This document shows positions 7,546 to 14,937 of a stretch of 23,379 nucleotides of DNA, one piece after another. The first letter of the stretch is position 1. The number at the start of each line of letters is the position of its first letter. Under the pieces are notes generated by a model. The model did no database searches. It saw nothing but the letters and a program-made list of their open reading frames with translations, and was not told the DNA's origin. A program made the position numbers and the translations under genes. Source of the stretch: an uncultured Collinsella sp. (GTDB taxonomy: Bacteria > Actinomycetota > Coriobacteriia > Coriobacteriales > Coriobacteriaceae); assembly GCA_958450865.1 (NCBI GenBank), contig CAUDNY010000013.1:1-23379 (forward strand), read 5' to 3'.

Positions 7546-8937
7546 CTACGCCGTCAACGGCGCCGGCTCATGCGGCTCGCCGTTCAGCTCGACGATAACC
7601 TGCGTTCCCACGCCCTCCTGGGACTTCACGCGCATGCCGGAATCTTCTCCGTAAAAGAAATGGATGCGCTGAAGCACGTTGAAGAGCGCCAGGCCGCAAC
7701 CTCGCTTGACGGAGCCGTCGGCGGTAATGCTCTCGGGCTCCTCTCGGCGATGTTGCTCAAACAGATGCGCGCAGACCTCTTCGCTCATACCGATGCCATC
7801 GTCCTCGACGATGATCTCCAAACCGTCATCGGTCTCGAAAGCCCTAACATGAATAGAAAGCGGCTCGGTCTCGCGCTGCGCGTGCTTGATGCAGTTTTCG
7901 AGCAACGGCTGCAAGATAAACGGCGGCACCATGCAATCGCGCACCTCAAAGTCGATATCGACCGAGACGCGCAGACGGCCGTCGCCATAACGAGCCTGCA
8001 TAAGATTGATGTAGCGAGTGCCCTGTTCCACCTCGTGCTCGAGCGTTGTGAGGGTATCGGAATCAGAAAGCGTCTGACGGTAGTAGTTGGAAAAGTCGAT
8101 CAGCAGCGACCTGGCCTTGTCCGGCTCGGTACGCACGAGCGACACGATGGTGCTGATGGTGTTAAACAGAAAATGAGGATCGACCTGCGATTGCAAGGCG
8201 CGCAGCTCCACGCGGGCCGTAAGCTCGTCCTGGCGCTCGAGCTCAAAGCTCGCAAGCTGCGTGGAAATGAGGTCGGCAAAGCCCGAGGCAAGCGCCGTCT
8301 GGCGCATATCGATGCTGCTCAGGCGGGGGTAATACAGTTCGAGTGTACCCACGCAATGCCCGCGCACGGTAAGCGGCGCGACAATGCCGGCGCGCAGGCG
8401 GGGAAAATAGCCACCCGTCTCATTGGAGGCGTCACGCGAAAACACGCTCTGCTCACCCGTCTCAATCACGTTGAGTGTGGTCTTGAGCACCACCGGGGTG
8501 CCCGCGGGGCATTTTGCCGAGTCCTCGCCCCAGCTCGCCAACACCTGCTTGCCGTCGGTAAAGCAGATGGCAGAGGCGATGGTCTCGGACAGGATAATTT
8601 TAGAGGCGCCCAGGGCCGCTTCGGGCGTAAGGCCGCGCGACGTGTAGGCGAATATTTTTGAAGCGATGGCGAGCGTGCGGTCGGTTGCGCTCGATGTGAG
8701 GTCGTCGGGAACGACAAAGACGTACGAGAAGAAGAAGCACAGCATGACCAGGCCGGCAATGACGACAACGCCCGGAACGGGATTGGGATTATCGGTTAGA
8801 TCCCAGATGAGCAGCAGGATAAGCGCCGGAACGACAATACCGAGCAGGATGGCCTGAACCACATGCTGGGCCGTACGAAAGACCTTGGTAGAGTTGTAGC
8901 TCTTGCCCAGAATCAGCCTGTTTAAATCCACCGTCAT
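7546..8937 (-). CDS. LytS-like sensor histidine kinase (pair 2)
   Basis: 463 residues with the same architecture as the kinase at 1676-3019: two membrane segments (about 24-45 and 56-77), a GAF-like sensor region (about 85-235), His_kinase domain with DPHFLFNT (H255), and ATPase with N-box (E347, N348), G1 box DDGIGMS (379-385) and G2 GCGLALFN (413-420). The stretch just before the catalytic His, with TAR-x-E-x-RALQ, is nearly identical between the two kinases. The start at 8937 is preceded by AAGGA. It heads a two-gene operon with the LytTR regulator 38 bp downstream. A terminator of the upstream amidohydrolase (8962-8990) separates it from that gene. The signal sensed is unknown. Confidence 0.94.
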   Translation of the reverse strand: MTVDLNRLILGKSYNSTKVFRTAQHVVQAILLGIVVPALILLLIWDLTDNPNPVPGVVVIAGLVMLCFFFSYVFVVPDDLTSSATDRTLAIASKIFAYTSRGLTPEAALGASKIILSETIASAICFTDGKQVLASWGEDSAKCPAGTPVVLKTTLNVIETGEQSVFSRDASNETGGYFPRLRAGIVAPLTVRGHCVGTLELYYPRLSSIDMRQTALASGFADLISTQLASFELERQDELTARVELRALQSQVDPHFLFNTISTIVSLVRTEPDKARSLLIDFSNYYRQTLSDSDTLTTLEHEVEQGTRYINLMQARYGDGRLRVSVDIDFEVRDCMVPPFILQPLLENCIKHAQRETEPLSIHVRAFETDDGLEIIVEDDGIGMSEEVCAHLFEQHRREEPESITADGSVKRGCGLALFNVLQRIHFFYGEDSGMRVKSQEGVGTQVIVELNGEPHEPAPLTA

Positions 8938-8961
8938 CCCCTCTTGTCCTTAGCACCCATA

Positions 8962-8990
8962 GCAATAAAGAGGGCCGCAAGCGACCCTCT
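8962..8990 (-). terminator. Intrinsic terminator of the amidohydrolase gene
   Basis: On the minus strand AGAGGGTCG and CGGCCCTCT form a nine-base-pair stem with one G-U pair and a CTTG loop, followed by TTTATT. It lies about 58 bp after the amidohydrolase stop codon and upstream of the second sensor kinase gene. Confidence 0.75.
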
Positions 8991-9048
8991 CCATTGCATT
9001 ATGCAATCAAAAACTGTGTTTTACATCAAGCCATCGACAAACGGTATC

Positions 9049-10326
9049 TTAGGCGCTGTATTTGTTAGCCTCACCAAAAGTGCCAGCCTCGACGATCCAG
9101 CCGTCCTTCATGATGACGTCCATGTTGTCGGTGTTGAGCACGTGGATGTCGGCGGCGACGTCACCGTTGACGACCAGCAGGTCGGCGCACTTGCCGGCCT
9201 CGATGGAACCGGTCTCGTCCTCGATGTGGCACATCTTGGCACCGTTGAGGGTGGCGCAGGTGATGGTCTCGACCGGGGTGAAGCCGATCTTGTCGACGAA
9301 CTCGTACATCTCCTCGATGGAGCAGGTGCCGTACGGGGTGACGAAGGAGAAGGAGTCGGAGCCGATCGTCATGACGACGCCGCGCTTCTTGGCCTCGCGC
9401 AGGCAGTCGTAGTTGCGCTGCAGCTCCTTCTCGACCAGGGTGCCCTCGTACTTGTCGTGCAGCTCGGGGACGTAGACGGGCGGATAGGTGGCGTACCAGG
9501 TGGGCAGGAAGGCGATCGTCGGGGTGAAGAAGGTGCCCTGCTCGGCCATGAGGTCCATGGTGCGCTCATCGATATCGAAGCCGTGAATCAGCTGCTCGCA
9601 GCCAAAGCGAACGGAGTCGTAGGCGGCGGCGTGGTTGTTGTAGCAGTGGCTCCACACGGGGATGCCGACCATCTTTGCCTCTTCGACCACGGCCTGGATC
9701 TCCTCGGAGCAATAGTGCTGGTCGCGACCGGAATCCCAACGCCAGATGCCGCCACCGGTAGCCCAGATCTTGATGGCATCGGGGTTCTCGCGCAGGCGAC
9801 GACGGACGGCCTTGCGCAGATCCCAAGGACCGTCGACCTGGTCGCCCCAGGGATGGGATTCCTTGTTGAGCTCCTGGGTGCAGTGGTGGGAGTCACCGTG
9901 GCCGGCAACGCGGCAGAAGCCAAGGCCGGTGGCCAGAACGCGCGGGCCCTTGAAGACGCCCTTGTCGATGCAGTCACGGATCTGGATACCAAAGCGGCCG
10001 ATCTCGCAGACGGTGGTGAGGCCGTGGGTGAGGCAGTCGTAGGCCTGCTTGACGGCGACGGCCTGCTTCTCGAGGAGCGGCTGCATGACCCAGTCGGTGT
10101 CATCGTCGGTCAGGTTGCCCGAGAAGTGCAGGTGGGTGTCGATCAGGCCGGGAAGGACGGTCTTGCCGGCGGCGTCGATAACCTCAACGCCCTCGGGAAG
10201 GTCCTGCGTAGCACCGGCATACTCGATCTTGCCGTTGTCGTCGACGAGAACGAGGGAGTTCTCGACCGGCTCGGCACCGGTACCGTCGATGAGCTTGCCG
10301 CCAACGATTGCGTACTTAGTGGACAT
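9049..10326 (-). CDS. Metal-dependent amidohydrolase (peptidase/imidazolonepropionase-like)
   Basis: 425 residues. The fold signature is complete: N-terminal beta-sandwich entry (KLIDGTG), metal ligands HLH (H65, H67 in PGLIDTHLHFSG), a possible carboxylated Lys (K186 in IKIWATGGG), H227 in WSHCYN, H248 in LIHGFD and catalytic D324 in IGSDSF, then the C-terminal GSIEAGKCADLLVV strand. The set points to a binuclear metal site of the amidohydrolase superfamily. Overall resemblance is to the imidazolonepropionase/Xaa-Pro dipeptidase-like group, whose members hydrolyse small amides, cyclic ureas or dipeptides; the substrate is not readable here. A strong AAGGAGGA precedes the ATG. It lies 131 bp downstream of an APC permease on the same strand, suggesting uptake and cleavage of one compound. 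Confidence 0.9.
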   Translation of the reverse strand: MSTKYAIVGGKLIDGTGAEPVENSLVLVDDNGKIEYAGATQDLPEGVEVIDAAGKTVLPGLIDTHLHFSGNLTDDDTDWVMQPLLEKQAVAVKQAYDCLTHGLTTVCEIGRFGIQIRDCIDKGVFKGPRVLATGLGFCRVAGHGDSHHCTQELNKESHPWGDQVDGPWDLRKAVRRRLRENPDAIKIWATGGGIWRWDSGRDQHYCSEEIQAVVEEAKMVGIPVWSHCYNNHAAAYDSVRFGCEQLIHGFDIDERTMDLMAEQGTFFTPTIAFLPTWYATYPPVYVPELHDKYEGTLVEKELQRNYDCLREAKKRGVVMTIGSDSFSFVTPYGTCSIEEMYEFVDKIGFTPVETITCATLNGAKMCHIEDETGSIEAGKCADLLVVNGDVAADIHVLNTDNMDVIMKDGWIVEAGTFGEANKYSA

Positions 10327-10408
10327 GGTTCCTCCTTATGGATCCATATAGTGGGCGAGGCCGTGTTGGGTTAAGGCCTCACAAAGCTACCCAAGTGGTG
10401 CCGGGTTC

Positions 10409-10437
10409 GGTGCGCGGAAGAGAGGGGTCCGCGCACC
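10409..10437 (-). other. Strong intercistronic hairpin between permease and amidohydrolase genes
   Basis: A perfect 10-bp GC-rich stem, GGTGCGCGGA (10409-10418) with TCCGCGCACC (10428-10437), nine-base loop. No T-run follows on either strand, so it is more likely an mRNA-stability or partial-termination element than a clean terminator. A weaker GAGGCC/GGCCTC stem lies nearer the amidohydrolase start. Confidence 0.6.
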
Positions 10438-10457
10438 CGATCCGCCCCGGCTCGGCG

Positions 10458-11909
10458 TTATTTTTTGCGGGAATTGGTGAAGGCCATGAGGGCCAGGCCA
10501 ACGGCCAGCCAGCCGATCACGATGCTCCACTCCACCATGTTGAGGGAGGCGGGAGAGAACGGGACCACGAGCAGGCCAATGATGACGGCGCAGGCAGCGA
10601 CAGCGAGGCTGATGCCAAACTTGCCGCCGGGCACCTCGTAGGGACGAGGCAGGTCGGGCTCGGTGAAGCGCATGCGCAGGCAAGCGAGGGCGACCATGCC
10701 GCAGGAGAAGATGAAGGCGAGAGCCGACACGTTGGTCAGAGGGATGAGCATGTTCTTGCCCAGGAACGGACCGATGACGGTGATGACGCCCAGAACGGCG
10801 CAGGCGAGCTTGGGAGCGCCGGACTTGGGATCGACCTCGGCGAACTTCTCGGGCAGCTGGCCCTTGCGGCCCATGGCGAGCATGATGCGGCTCGTGGCGC
10901 CGTAGAAGGAGTTCATCGGGCCCATGGGTCCAAGCGTGGCGATGACGAGCATGGCCAGGTACAGGAGCATGTTGATGCCCTTGAGGCAGGCAAGCGCGGG
11001 AACCGGGCTCTTAACAAACTCATGCCAGTCGAGGATGGTGCCGAACGAGTAGATGCAGACCATGTAGAAGCCGCCGGCGGCCAGCAGGGCCAGGGAGATG
11101 ATCTTGCCGAACTTGTTCCAGTTGAGGCCCTCGGCTGCTTCCTCAGCCTGCTGAGGAATGGTATCGAAGCCGGCGTAGAAGAACGGGGTCAAAACCAGGA
11201 CCGACACGATGCCGGCGAACAGGCTGGTGCCCTCGGTAGCGGGCTTGCCGCCGCCAGCACCGGTGACCTGGGAGAACACGGGCATGGCGTGTTCCGGCGA
11301 ACCGGTGAACAGCGAGACACCCATGGCGAGCAGCATGCCGCAGAGCAGAGCCTTGGTCAGGAAGGCCTGGAGCTTGGCGGCCGAGCTGGCACCGCGGAAG
11401 TTGAGGAAGATGACGTAGACTGCAAAGCCGAGCGCGATTAGCGTCGGGAACAAGTAAACGTCGGCGCCCAAGATGGTGTAGAGCTTGACGGCGCGCAGCC
11501 ACTCAAGACCGGGCAGGCTGCCGAACATCTCGGACACGAGGGTCGAAATGGCGATGGCCTCCCACGGGCACAGGATGCCGTTGCCCAGGGCCAGGAGCCA
11601 ACCGGTGATGTAGCTCAGCGTACGGCCAAAGCTACGGTCGACATACTCGACGATGCCGCCCGAGATGGGGATAGCAGCCGTGAGCTCACCGAAAACAGCT
11701 CCGACGGGCACGAGGAAGATTGCACCCAAGAGGAATGCGATCATAGCGGGAACGGGACCGCCGCCCACGACCATCCAGTCGCCGACCTGCAGGACCCAAC
11801 CAGTACCGATGATGGCACCGAAACCGATGGTGAAGAAGTTCCAGAGCGAAAGCGTTTTCTTCATGCCGCCGTTACCTTCGACTGCAACTTCTGCGTTCTT
11901 GTCCGCCAT
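10458..11909 (-). CDS. APC-superfamily amino-acid permease
   Basis: 483 residues with about 12 hydrophobic segments. The first helix carries the substrate-binding motif GFGAIIGTGW (29-38), typical of amino acid-polyamine-organocation permeases, and the second half of the first repeat has PISGG with an E in FGELTAAIP. The N-terminus (about 20 residues) and the lysine-rich C-terminus are cytoplasmic in this family. The substrate is probably an amino acid or amine. The ATG at 11909 follows a near-perfect AAGGAGGGG. It is the first gene of a likely operon with the amidohydrolase, and its leader contains several hairpins (11931-12226), the nearest being a GACGCC/GGCGTC stem just before the ribosome-binding site. 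Confidence 0.93.
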   Translation of the reverse strand: MADKNAEVAVEGNGGMKKTLSLWNFFTIGFGAIIGTGWVLQVGDWMVVGGGPVPAMIAFLLGAIFLVPVGAVFGELTAAIPISGGIVEYVDRSFGRTLSYITGWLLALGNGILCPWEAIAISTLVSEMFGSLPGLEWLRAVKLYTILGADVYLFPTLIALGFAVYVIFLNFRGASSAAKLQAFLTKALLCGMLLAMGVSLFTGSPEHAMPVFSQVTGAGGGKPATEGTSLFAGIVSVLVLTPFFYAGFDTIPQQAEEAAEGLNWNKFGKIISLALLAAGGFYMVCIYSFGTILDWHEFVKSPVPALACLKGINMLLYLAMLVIATLGPMGPMNSFYGATSRIMLAMGRKGQLPEKFAEVDPKSGAPKLACAVLGVITVIGPFLGKNMLIPLTNVSALAFIFSCGMVALACLRMRFTEPDLPRPYEVPGGKFGISLAVAACAVIIGLLVVPFSPASLNMVEWSIVIGWLAVGLALMAFTNSRKK

Positions 11910-11954
11910 TGTTCCCCTCCTTTCCTTATTGACGCCTCTTTGGCGTCACCCCTT

Positions 11955-11984
11955 GCGCGGTCTGTTTTGCCGCGCGCTTTTATT
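11955..11984 (+). terminator. Terminator-like stem in the permease/C39 intergenic region (first)
   Basis: GCGCGG (11955-11960) and CCGCGC (11970-11975) form a six-base-pair stem, followed by GCTTTTATTT on the plus strand. No plus-strand gene lies upstream of it, so it may instead be part of the permease mRNA leader on the minus strand. Confidence 0.35.
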
Positions 11985-12016
11985 TCGTGGCTTTAAGATA
12001 CGGCCTTGGCACAGCA

Positions 12017-12071
12017 GCGCCGCTTGTGGCTCGACCGAAGGCAGAACTGCAAAACGAGCGGCGCCGTTTTT
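12017..12071 (+). terminator. Terminator-like stem in the permease/C39 intergenic region (second)
   Basis: GCGCCGCT (12017-12024) pairs with AGCGGCGC (12057-12064) around an interior that holds a GCAG-AA-CTGC mini-hairpin (12041-12050). CGTTTTT follows on the plus strand. It could end a short plus-strand transcript or, on the minus strand, be a structured leader of the permease mRNA. Confidence 0.4.
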
Positions 12072-12192
12072 GGGACGAACGGCAGAAGACGTCATTCGTC
12101 TTGGACGCTTTCATCTTGTCTGCTTTTGAATACCTGTTGCCGTGACGCTTGGCGCGCGGCGCGGCAACGTTCATACCATTTGTCAGGCTTTT

Positions 12193-12224
12193 GGCGCACA
12201 TACCCATGTGTCGCGCCTCTTTTT
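12193..12224 (+). terminator. Terminator-like hairpin 42 bp upstream of the C39-like gene
   Basis: GGCGC (12193-12197) pairs with GCGCC (12213-12217), continued by ACATA with TATGT-like pairing across one bulged C, and followed by TCTTTTT (12218-12224). It lies on the same strand and directly upstream of the C39-like gene, while no plus-strand gene is visible upstream. This makes a leader attenuator or the end of a short RNA more likely than a terminator for a neighbour. Confidence 0.5.
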
Positions 12225-12253
12225 ATGTAGGATAGACAAGTTACACATGAGGC

Positions 12254-12260
12254 AAGGTGA
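12254..12260 (+). promoter_or_regulatory. Ribosome-binding site fixing the C39-like start
   Basis: AAGGTGA ends five bases before the ATG at 12266. A GTG at 12257, in the same frame, lies inside this element, so the ATG is preferred. Confidence 0.7.
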
Positions 12261-12265
12261 TTCGA

Positions 12266-13267
12266 ATGGCATATGGATACAATGACGGCGACCAACGGCC
12301 ACAAAGCGTGCGCCTTGCCGGCCGCACCACGCCAACGCCCAGAAGCACCTCCGACAACGACAACCCGCAGCGCCCCCAAGAGCAGCTCGGGGCTTCTTCG
12401 CGGCAACAAAGCCGTACCGTGCAGCAGTCAGACCGCATGAGTACGAGCACACGCCAACGCCAGACCGACACATCGCAGCCACGCCGCTACGATCGCCGTA
12501 AGACCGACTACTACGTTAAGCGCTCCTTTTCGCGACCTCAACGCGATCGCGGCAATTCCGCCCCTCGCCCCGCGTCGCACACCACAAGTCACGCGCTTCC
12601 GGCCCGCCGCCTACGCCTTGCGTTTTGCTCCATCGCCGCCTGCCTCGTCTTTGTGTTTTTGGGATCCTGTATCTCTCACGGATCAGCCGGTCTCGAGCCC
12701 ACTGCCGAGGACAAGCTGCTTAAAGCTCCCGTCGCACCCGGTTACTCCTTTGCGTTCTCGACCCCACGCTCGCAGTGGAGTGCCGGCACCATGCCCCACA
12801 TCTACCAAATTGACCCCGCATGGTCGGAGCTGCCATATGCCGGTGGCACTATTCGCGAAAACGCTTGCGGTCCCACTTGCCTCACCATGGTCTATATCTT
12901 CAAGACCGGTCACACCGATAAGACGCCGGTCGATATATGCGCACTGGCCGAAGCCGGCAACTACGCCCCCACTGGTGCCACCGAGTGGTCGTTTATGACA
13001 GGCGGTGCGTGGCAGCTGGGGCTCAACGGAACACAGCTCTATAACGATCGCGAATCGATTACCCAAGCACTTCGCTCGGGTGCGCCCGTCATCGCCGCAG
13101 TGCGCCCCGGTACGTTTACCAACGTAGGCCACTACATCGTGCTCTACGGCATCGACGATACCAACCAGATTGGCGTCTACGACCCCAACTCGGCCAGCCG
13201 CAGCGCCCGCCGCTGGGGCGTGGTGGAGGTCCTCAACGAAATCGAAGCCATGTGGGCCTACTACTAG
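12266..13267 (+). CDS. Membrane-anchored C39-like (papain-fold) protein
   Basis: 333 residues, the only plus-strand gene. Residues 1-112 are hydrophilic, rich in Arg, Gln, Ser, Thr and Pro, and probably disordered in the cytoplasm. One membrane segment follows (about 116-135), so the rest is likely outside the cell. The C-terminal domain matches the Peptidase_C39_2 fold: catalytic-type Cys in ENACGPTC (C201), His in GHYIVLYG (H289) and Asp in YDPNS (D306). C39 domains cleave double-glycine leaders or other peptides; stand-alone exported ones in Actinobacteria and Firmicutes mostly lack a known substrate. Ends in a REP-like inverted repeat (13264-13348). It has no transporter domain, so it is not a bacteriocin exporter. 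Confidence 0.87.
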   Translation: MAYGYNDGDQRPQSVRLAGRTTPTPRSTSDNDNPQRPQEQLGASSRQQSRTVQQSDRMSTSTRQRQTDTSQPRRYDRRKTDYYVKRSFSRPQRDRGNSAPRPASHTTSHALPARRLRLAFCSIAACLVFVFLGSCISHGSAGLEPTAEDKLLKAPVAPGYSFAFSTPRSQWSAGTMPHIYQIDPAWSELPYAGGTIRENACGPTCLTMVYIFKTGHTDKTPVDICALAEAGNYAPTGATEWSFMTGGAWQLGLNGTQLYNDRESITQALRSGAPVIAAVRPGTFTNVGHYIVLYGIDDTNQIGVYDPNSASRSARRWGVVEVLNEIEAMWAYY

Positions 13268-13348
13268 TCATTGGGGACAGACTTAAATGAGTGGTCATTG
13301 GGGACGCTCTTGTTTGACTAGTCATTTAAGAACGTCCCTAATTACTAG
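13264..13348. repeat. REP-like imperfect inverted repeat
   Basis: Positions 13264-13296 match the reverse complement of 13316-13348 at about 26 of 33 bases. A second, internal copy of the TCATTGGGGAC core (13295-13305, first copy 13268-13278) pairs with GACTAGTCATTTAAG / CGTCCC on the right. The repeat begins on the stop codon of the C39-like gene. Such TTGGGGAC/GTCCC palindromes resemble REP elements scattered in gene-poor gaps; a shorter relative of the core occurs at 18983-18991. Confidence 0.7.
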
Positions 13349-13357
13349 CTGAATAGC

Positions 13358-13390
13358 AAAAGCCCCGCAGTCGGAGCGGACTGCGGGGCT
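13358..13390 (-). terminator. Intrinsic terminator of carbamate kinase
   Basis: A perfect 12-bp stem, AGCCCCGCAGTC (13361-13372) with GACTGCGGGGCT (13379-13390), six-base loop. On the minus strand it is followed by TTTTGC, which suits termination of the carbamate kinase transcript ending at 13456. The stem may also stop plus-strand transcription from the C39-like gene. Confidence 0.88.
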
Positions 13391-13455
13391 CATGAAGAGA
13401 GGCTAATTTGTAGGCGCTTTGCCTGGCGCCCACGAGAGAGGCAACAGAGTAGAGA

Positions 13456-14418
13456 CTACTCGTGGATGCGGGTACCGGAGAGGCCAGCCATGGTCTCGGC
13501 GGCCTTGTCCAGAGCGCCGATGATGCAGGTGCGGCCCTTGCGGGAACGCGCGAACTTGATGGCAGCGCGGACCTTGGGCTCCATGGAACCCTTGCCGAAT
13601 TGGCCCTCGTCGGCCAGGCGCTCGGCCTCGTCGGCGGTGAGGTCCTCGAGCTCCTCCTGGTTGGGCTTGCCAAAGTTGATGGCGACATGCTCAACGGCGG
13701 TCAGCAGGAACAGAACGTCGGCATCGCAGTCCTCGGCCAGCAGCTCGCCGCCCAGGTCCTTGTCGATGACGGCGGGAACGCCCTTGTAGCAGCCCTTGTT
13801 CTCGTAGTCGCGGACGACGGGAATGCCGCCGCCACCGCAGGCGATGACGATGAACTCGTTGTCGAGCAGGTTGAGGATGGAGTCAGCCTCGACGATCTTC
13901 TTGGGATCGGGGGAGGCGACGACGCGACGCCAGCCGCGGCCGGAATCCTCGACGAAGACCTTGGAGGGATCCTCGGCCATGAACTCCTTGGCCTGCTCCT
14001 CGGTGTAGAAGGGGCCGATCGGCTTGGTCGGGTTCTTGAACGCGGGATCGTCGGGATCGCACTCGATCTGGGTGACGACGGTGGCGGCGTGCCAACGCTT
14101 ATAGCGCTTGTGCATCTCGCGGCCGATGCCCTGCTGCAGGTGATAACCAATGTAGCCCTGGGACATGGCGCCGCACTCGGGCAGCGGCATCTCGGGGGTA
14201 CCGATGGCATCGTGGGCAGCGGCGAAGGCGTTCTGGATCATGCCGACCTGAGGGCCGTTGCCGTGGGTGATGATGATCTCGTTGCCCTGCTCGATGAGAC
14301 CGAGGAGAGCGTGGGCGGTGTTGCTCACGGCCTCGATCTGCTCGACGGGGTTGTTGCCGAGGGCGTTGCCGCCAAGGGCGACGACAATACGATCGGGCTT
14401 GCCAAGAGGCTTAGACAT
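13456..14418 (-). CDS. arcC: Carbamate kinase
   Basis: About 320 residues from the ATG at 14418, which follows GGAAAGGA; the frame is open to 14454, but that start has no better site. Family motifs run in order: VVALGGNALG at the N-terminus, THGNGPQVGM, PECGAMSQGYIGYHLQQ, VTQIECDPDDPAF, the GRGWRRVVASPDP loop, ACGGGGIPVV, AVIDKDLGGELLA and GQFGKGSMEPKV. The length is normal for the family. The enzyme makes ATP from carbamoyl phosphate and ADP, the last step of the arginine deiminase, agmatine or allantoin routes. None of the partner enzymes (deiminase, transcarbamylase) lies in this window. The AT-rich upstream region and a terminator downstream suggest a single-gene unit. Confidence 0.96.
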   Translation of the reverse strand: MSKPLGKPDRIVVALGGNALGNNPVEQIEAVSNTAHALLGLIEQGNEIIITHGNGPQVGMIQNAFAAAHDAIGTPEMPLPECGAMSQGYIGYHLQQGIGREMHKRYKRWHAATVVTQIECDPDDPAFKNPTKPIGPFYTEEQAKEFMAEDPSKVFVEDSGRGWRRVVASPDPKKIVEADSILNLLDNEFIVIACGGGGIPVVRDYENKGCYKGVPAVIDKDLGGELLAEDCDADVLFLLTAVEHVAINFGKPNQEELEDLTADEAERLADEGQFGKGSMEPKVRAAIKFARSRKGRTCIIGALDKAAETMAGLSGTRIHE

Positions 14419-14453
14419 TGCTGGAATCCTTTCCGTAAAAGGCCTACAACCCA

Positions 14454-14491
14454 TTAATAACCCGCGTCCGTGCGATACGCGAGTTTATTAA
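14454..14491. promoter_or_regulatory. Interrupted inverted repeat upstream of carbamate kinase
   Basis: TTAATAA (14454-14460) is complementary to TTATTAA (14485-14491), and CGCGT (14463-14467) to ACGCG (14477-14481). It lies about 36 bp before the start codon, so it could be an operator or a leader hairpin. No regulator family could be assigned. Confidence 0.4.
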
Positions 14492-14937
14492 GGTTTATAT
14501 TCTCTTTATCGCTCATTTTATTCATTTTGAAAATAGCGGAACGGTGAACGGTCGTTTTTATCCGCTCAGCGTACAGAACCCCAGCTCAGACATATCTACG
14601 CCATTTACGTGCAACTTTATTTAAATGCAGCGAGGATTATGTCGGATTATGCAAACTACATCTCTGCTAAACACAAAACGGACAGCGCAATATCTTACTC
14701 GCACTATACGAGATTCTATGCACTTATAAGTTGAGTATGCACCCCTGCAAAAACAAGGGGCTTTTCATCCAGCATAAGGAATAAAGAAGAGCTCCGAAAA
14801 GGCGGCAACAGCCAAGTCCCCCATCTATCTCCAAAGTGGCGCGAGGTTTCGCGGCAAAGCCGCGAAACAGCGAAGGGGACAAAAGCCCCCACAACCACGT
14901 CCTTCATCCGCCCACACAATCCGAGGACGTAGTCGTT

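Larger units (their letters stand above)
11910..12265. other. Divergent, hairpin-rich intergenic region
   Basis: 356 bp between the permease gene (minus) and the C39-like gene (plus). It holds at least four stems: GACGCC/GGCGTC at 11931-11947; GCGCGG/CCGCGC at 11955-11975; GCGCCGCT/AGCGGCGC at 12017-12064; and 12193-12217. The last three are each followed by T-rich sequence on the plus strand. A palindromic AAGACG/CGTCTT lies near 12086-12103. No known riboswitch class was recognised and no clear promoter pair could be fixed for either gene. Confidence 0.7.

Noticed and set aside
8944..10374. A 476-codon open frame opposite the amidohydrolase gene
   Set aside because: Same cause as above; the minus-strand gene has all catalytic motifs and a strong ribosome-binding site.
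11910..12265. A T-box or known riboswitch in the permease leader
   Set aside because: The characteristic T-box sequence and the conserved cores of common riboswitches were not found.
12266..13267. The C39-like gene as a bacteriocin maturation and export system
   Set aside because: No ABC transporter domain, no double-glycine precursor gene and no immunity gene are visible around it.
13462..14457. A 331-codon open frame opposite carbamate kinase
   Set aside because: Antisense shadow of a clear carbamate kinase gene with biased codon use.
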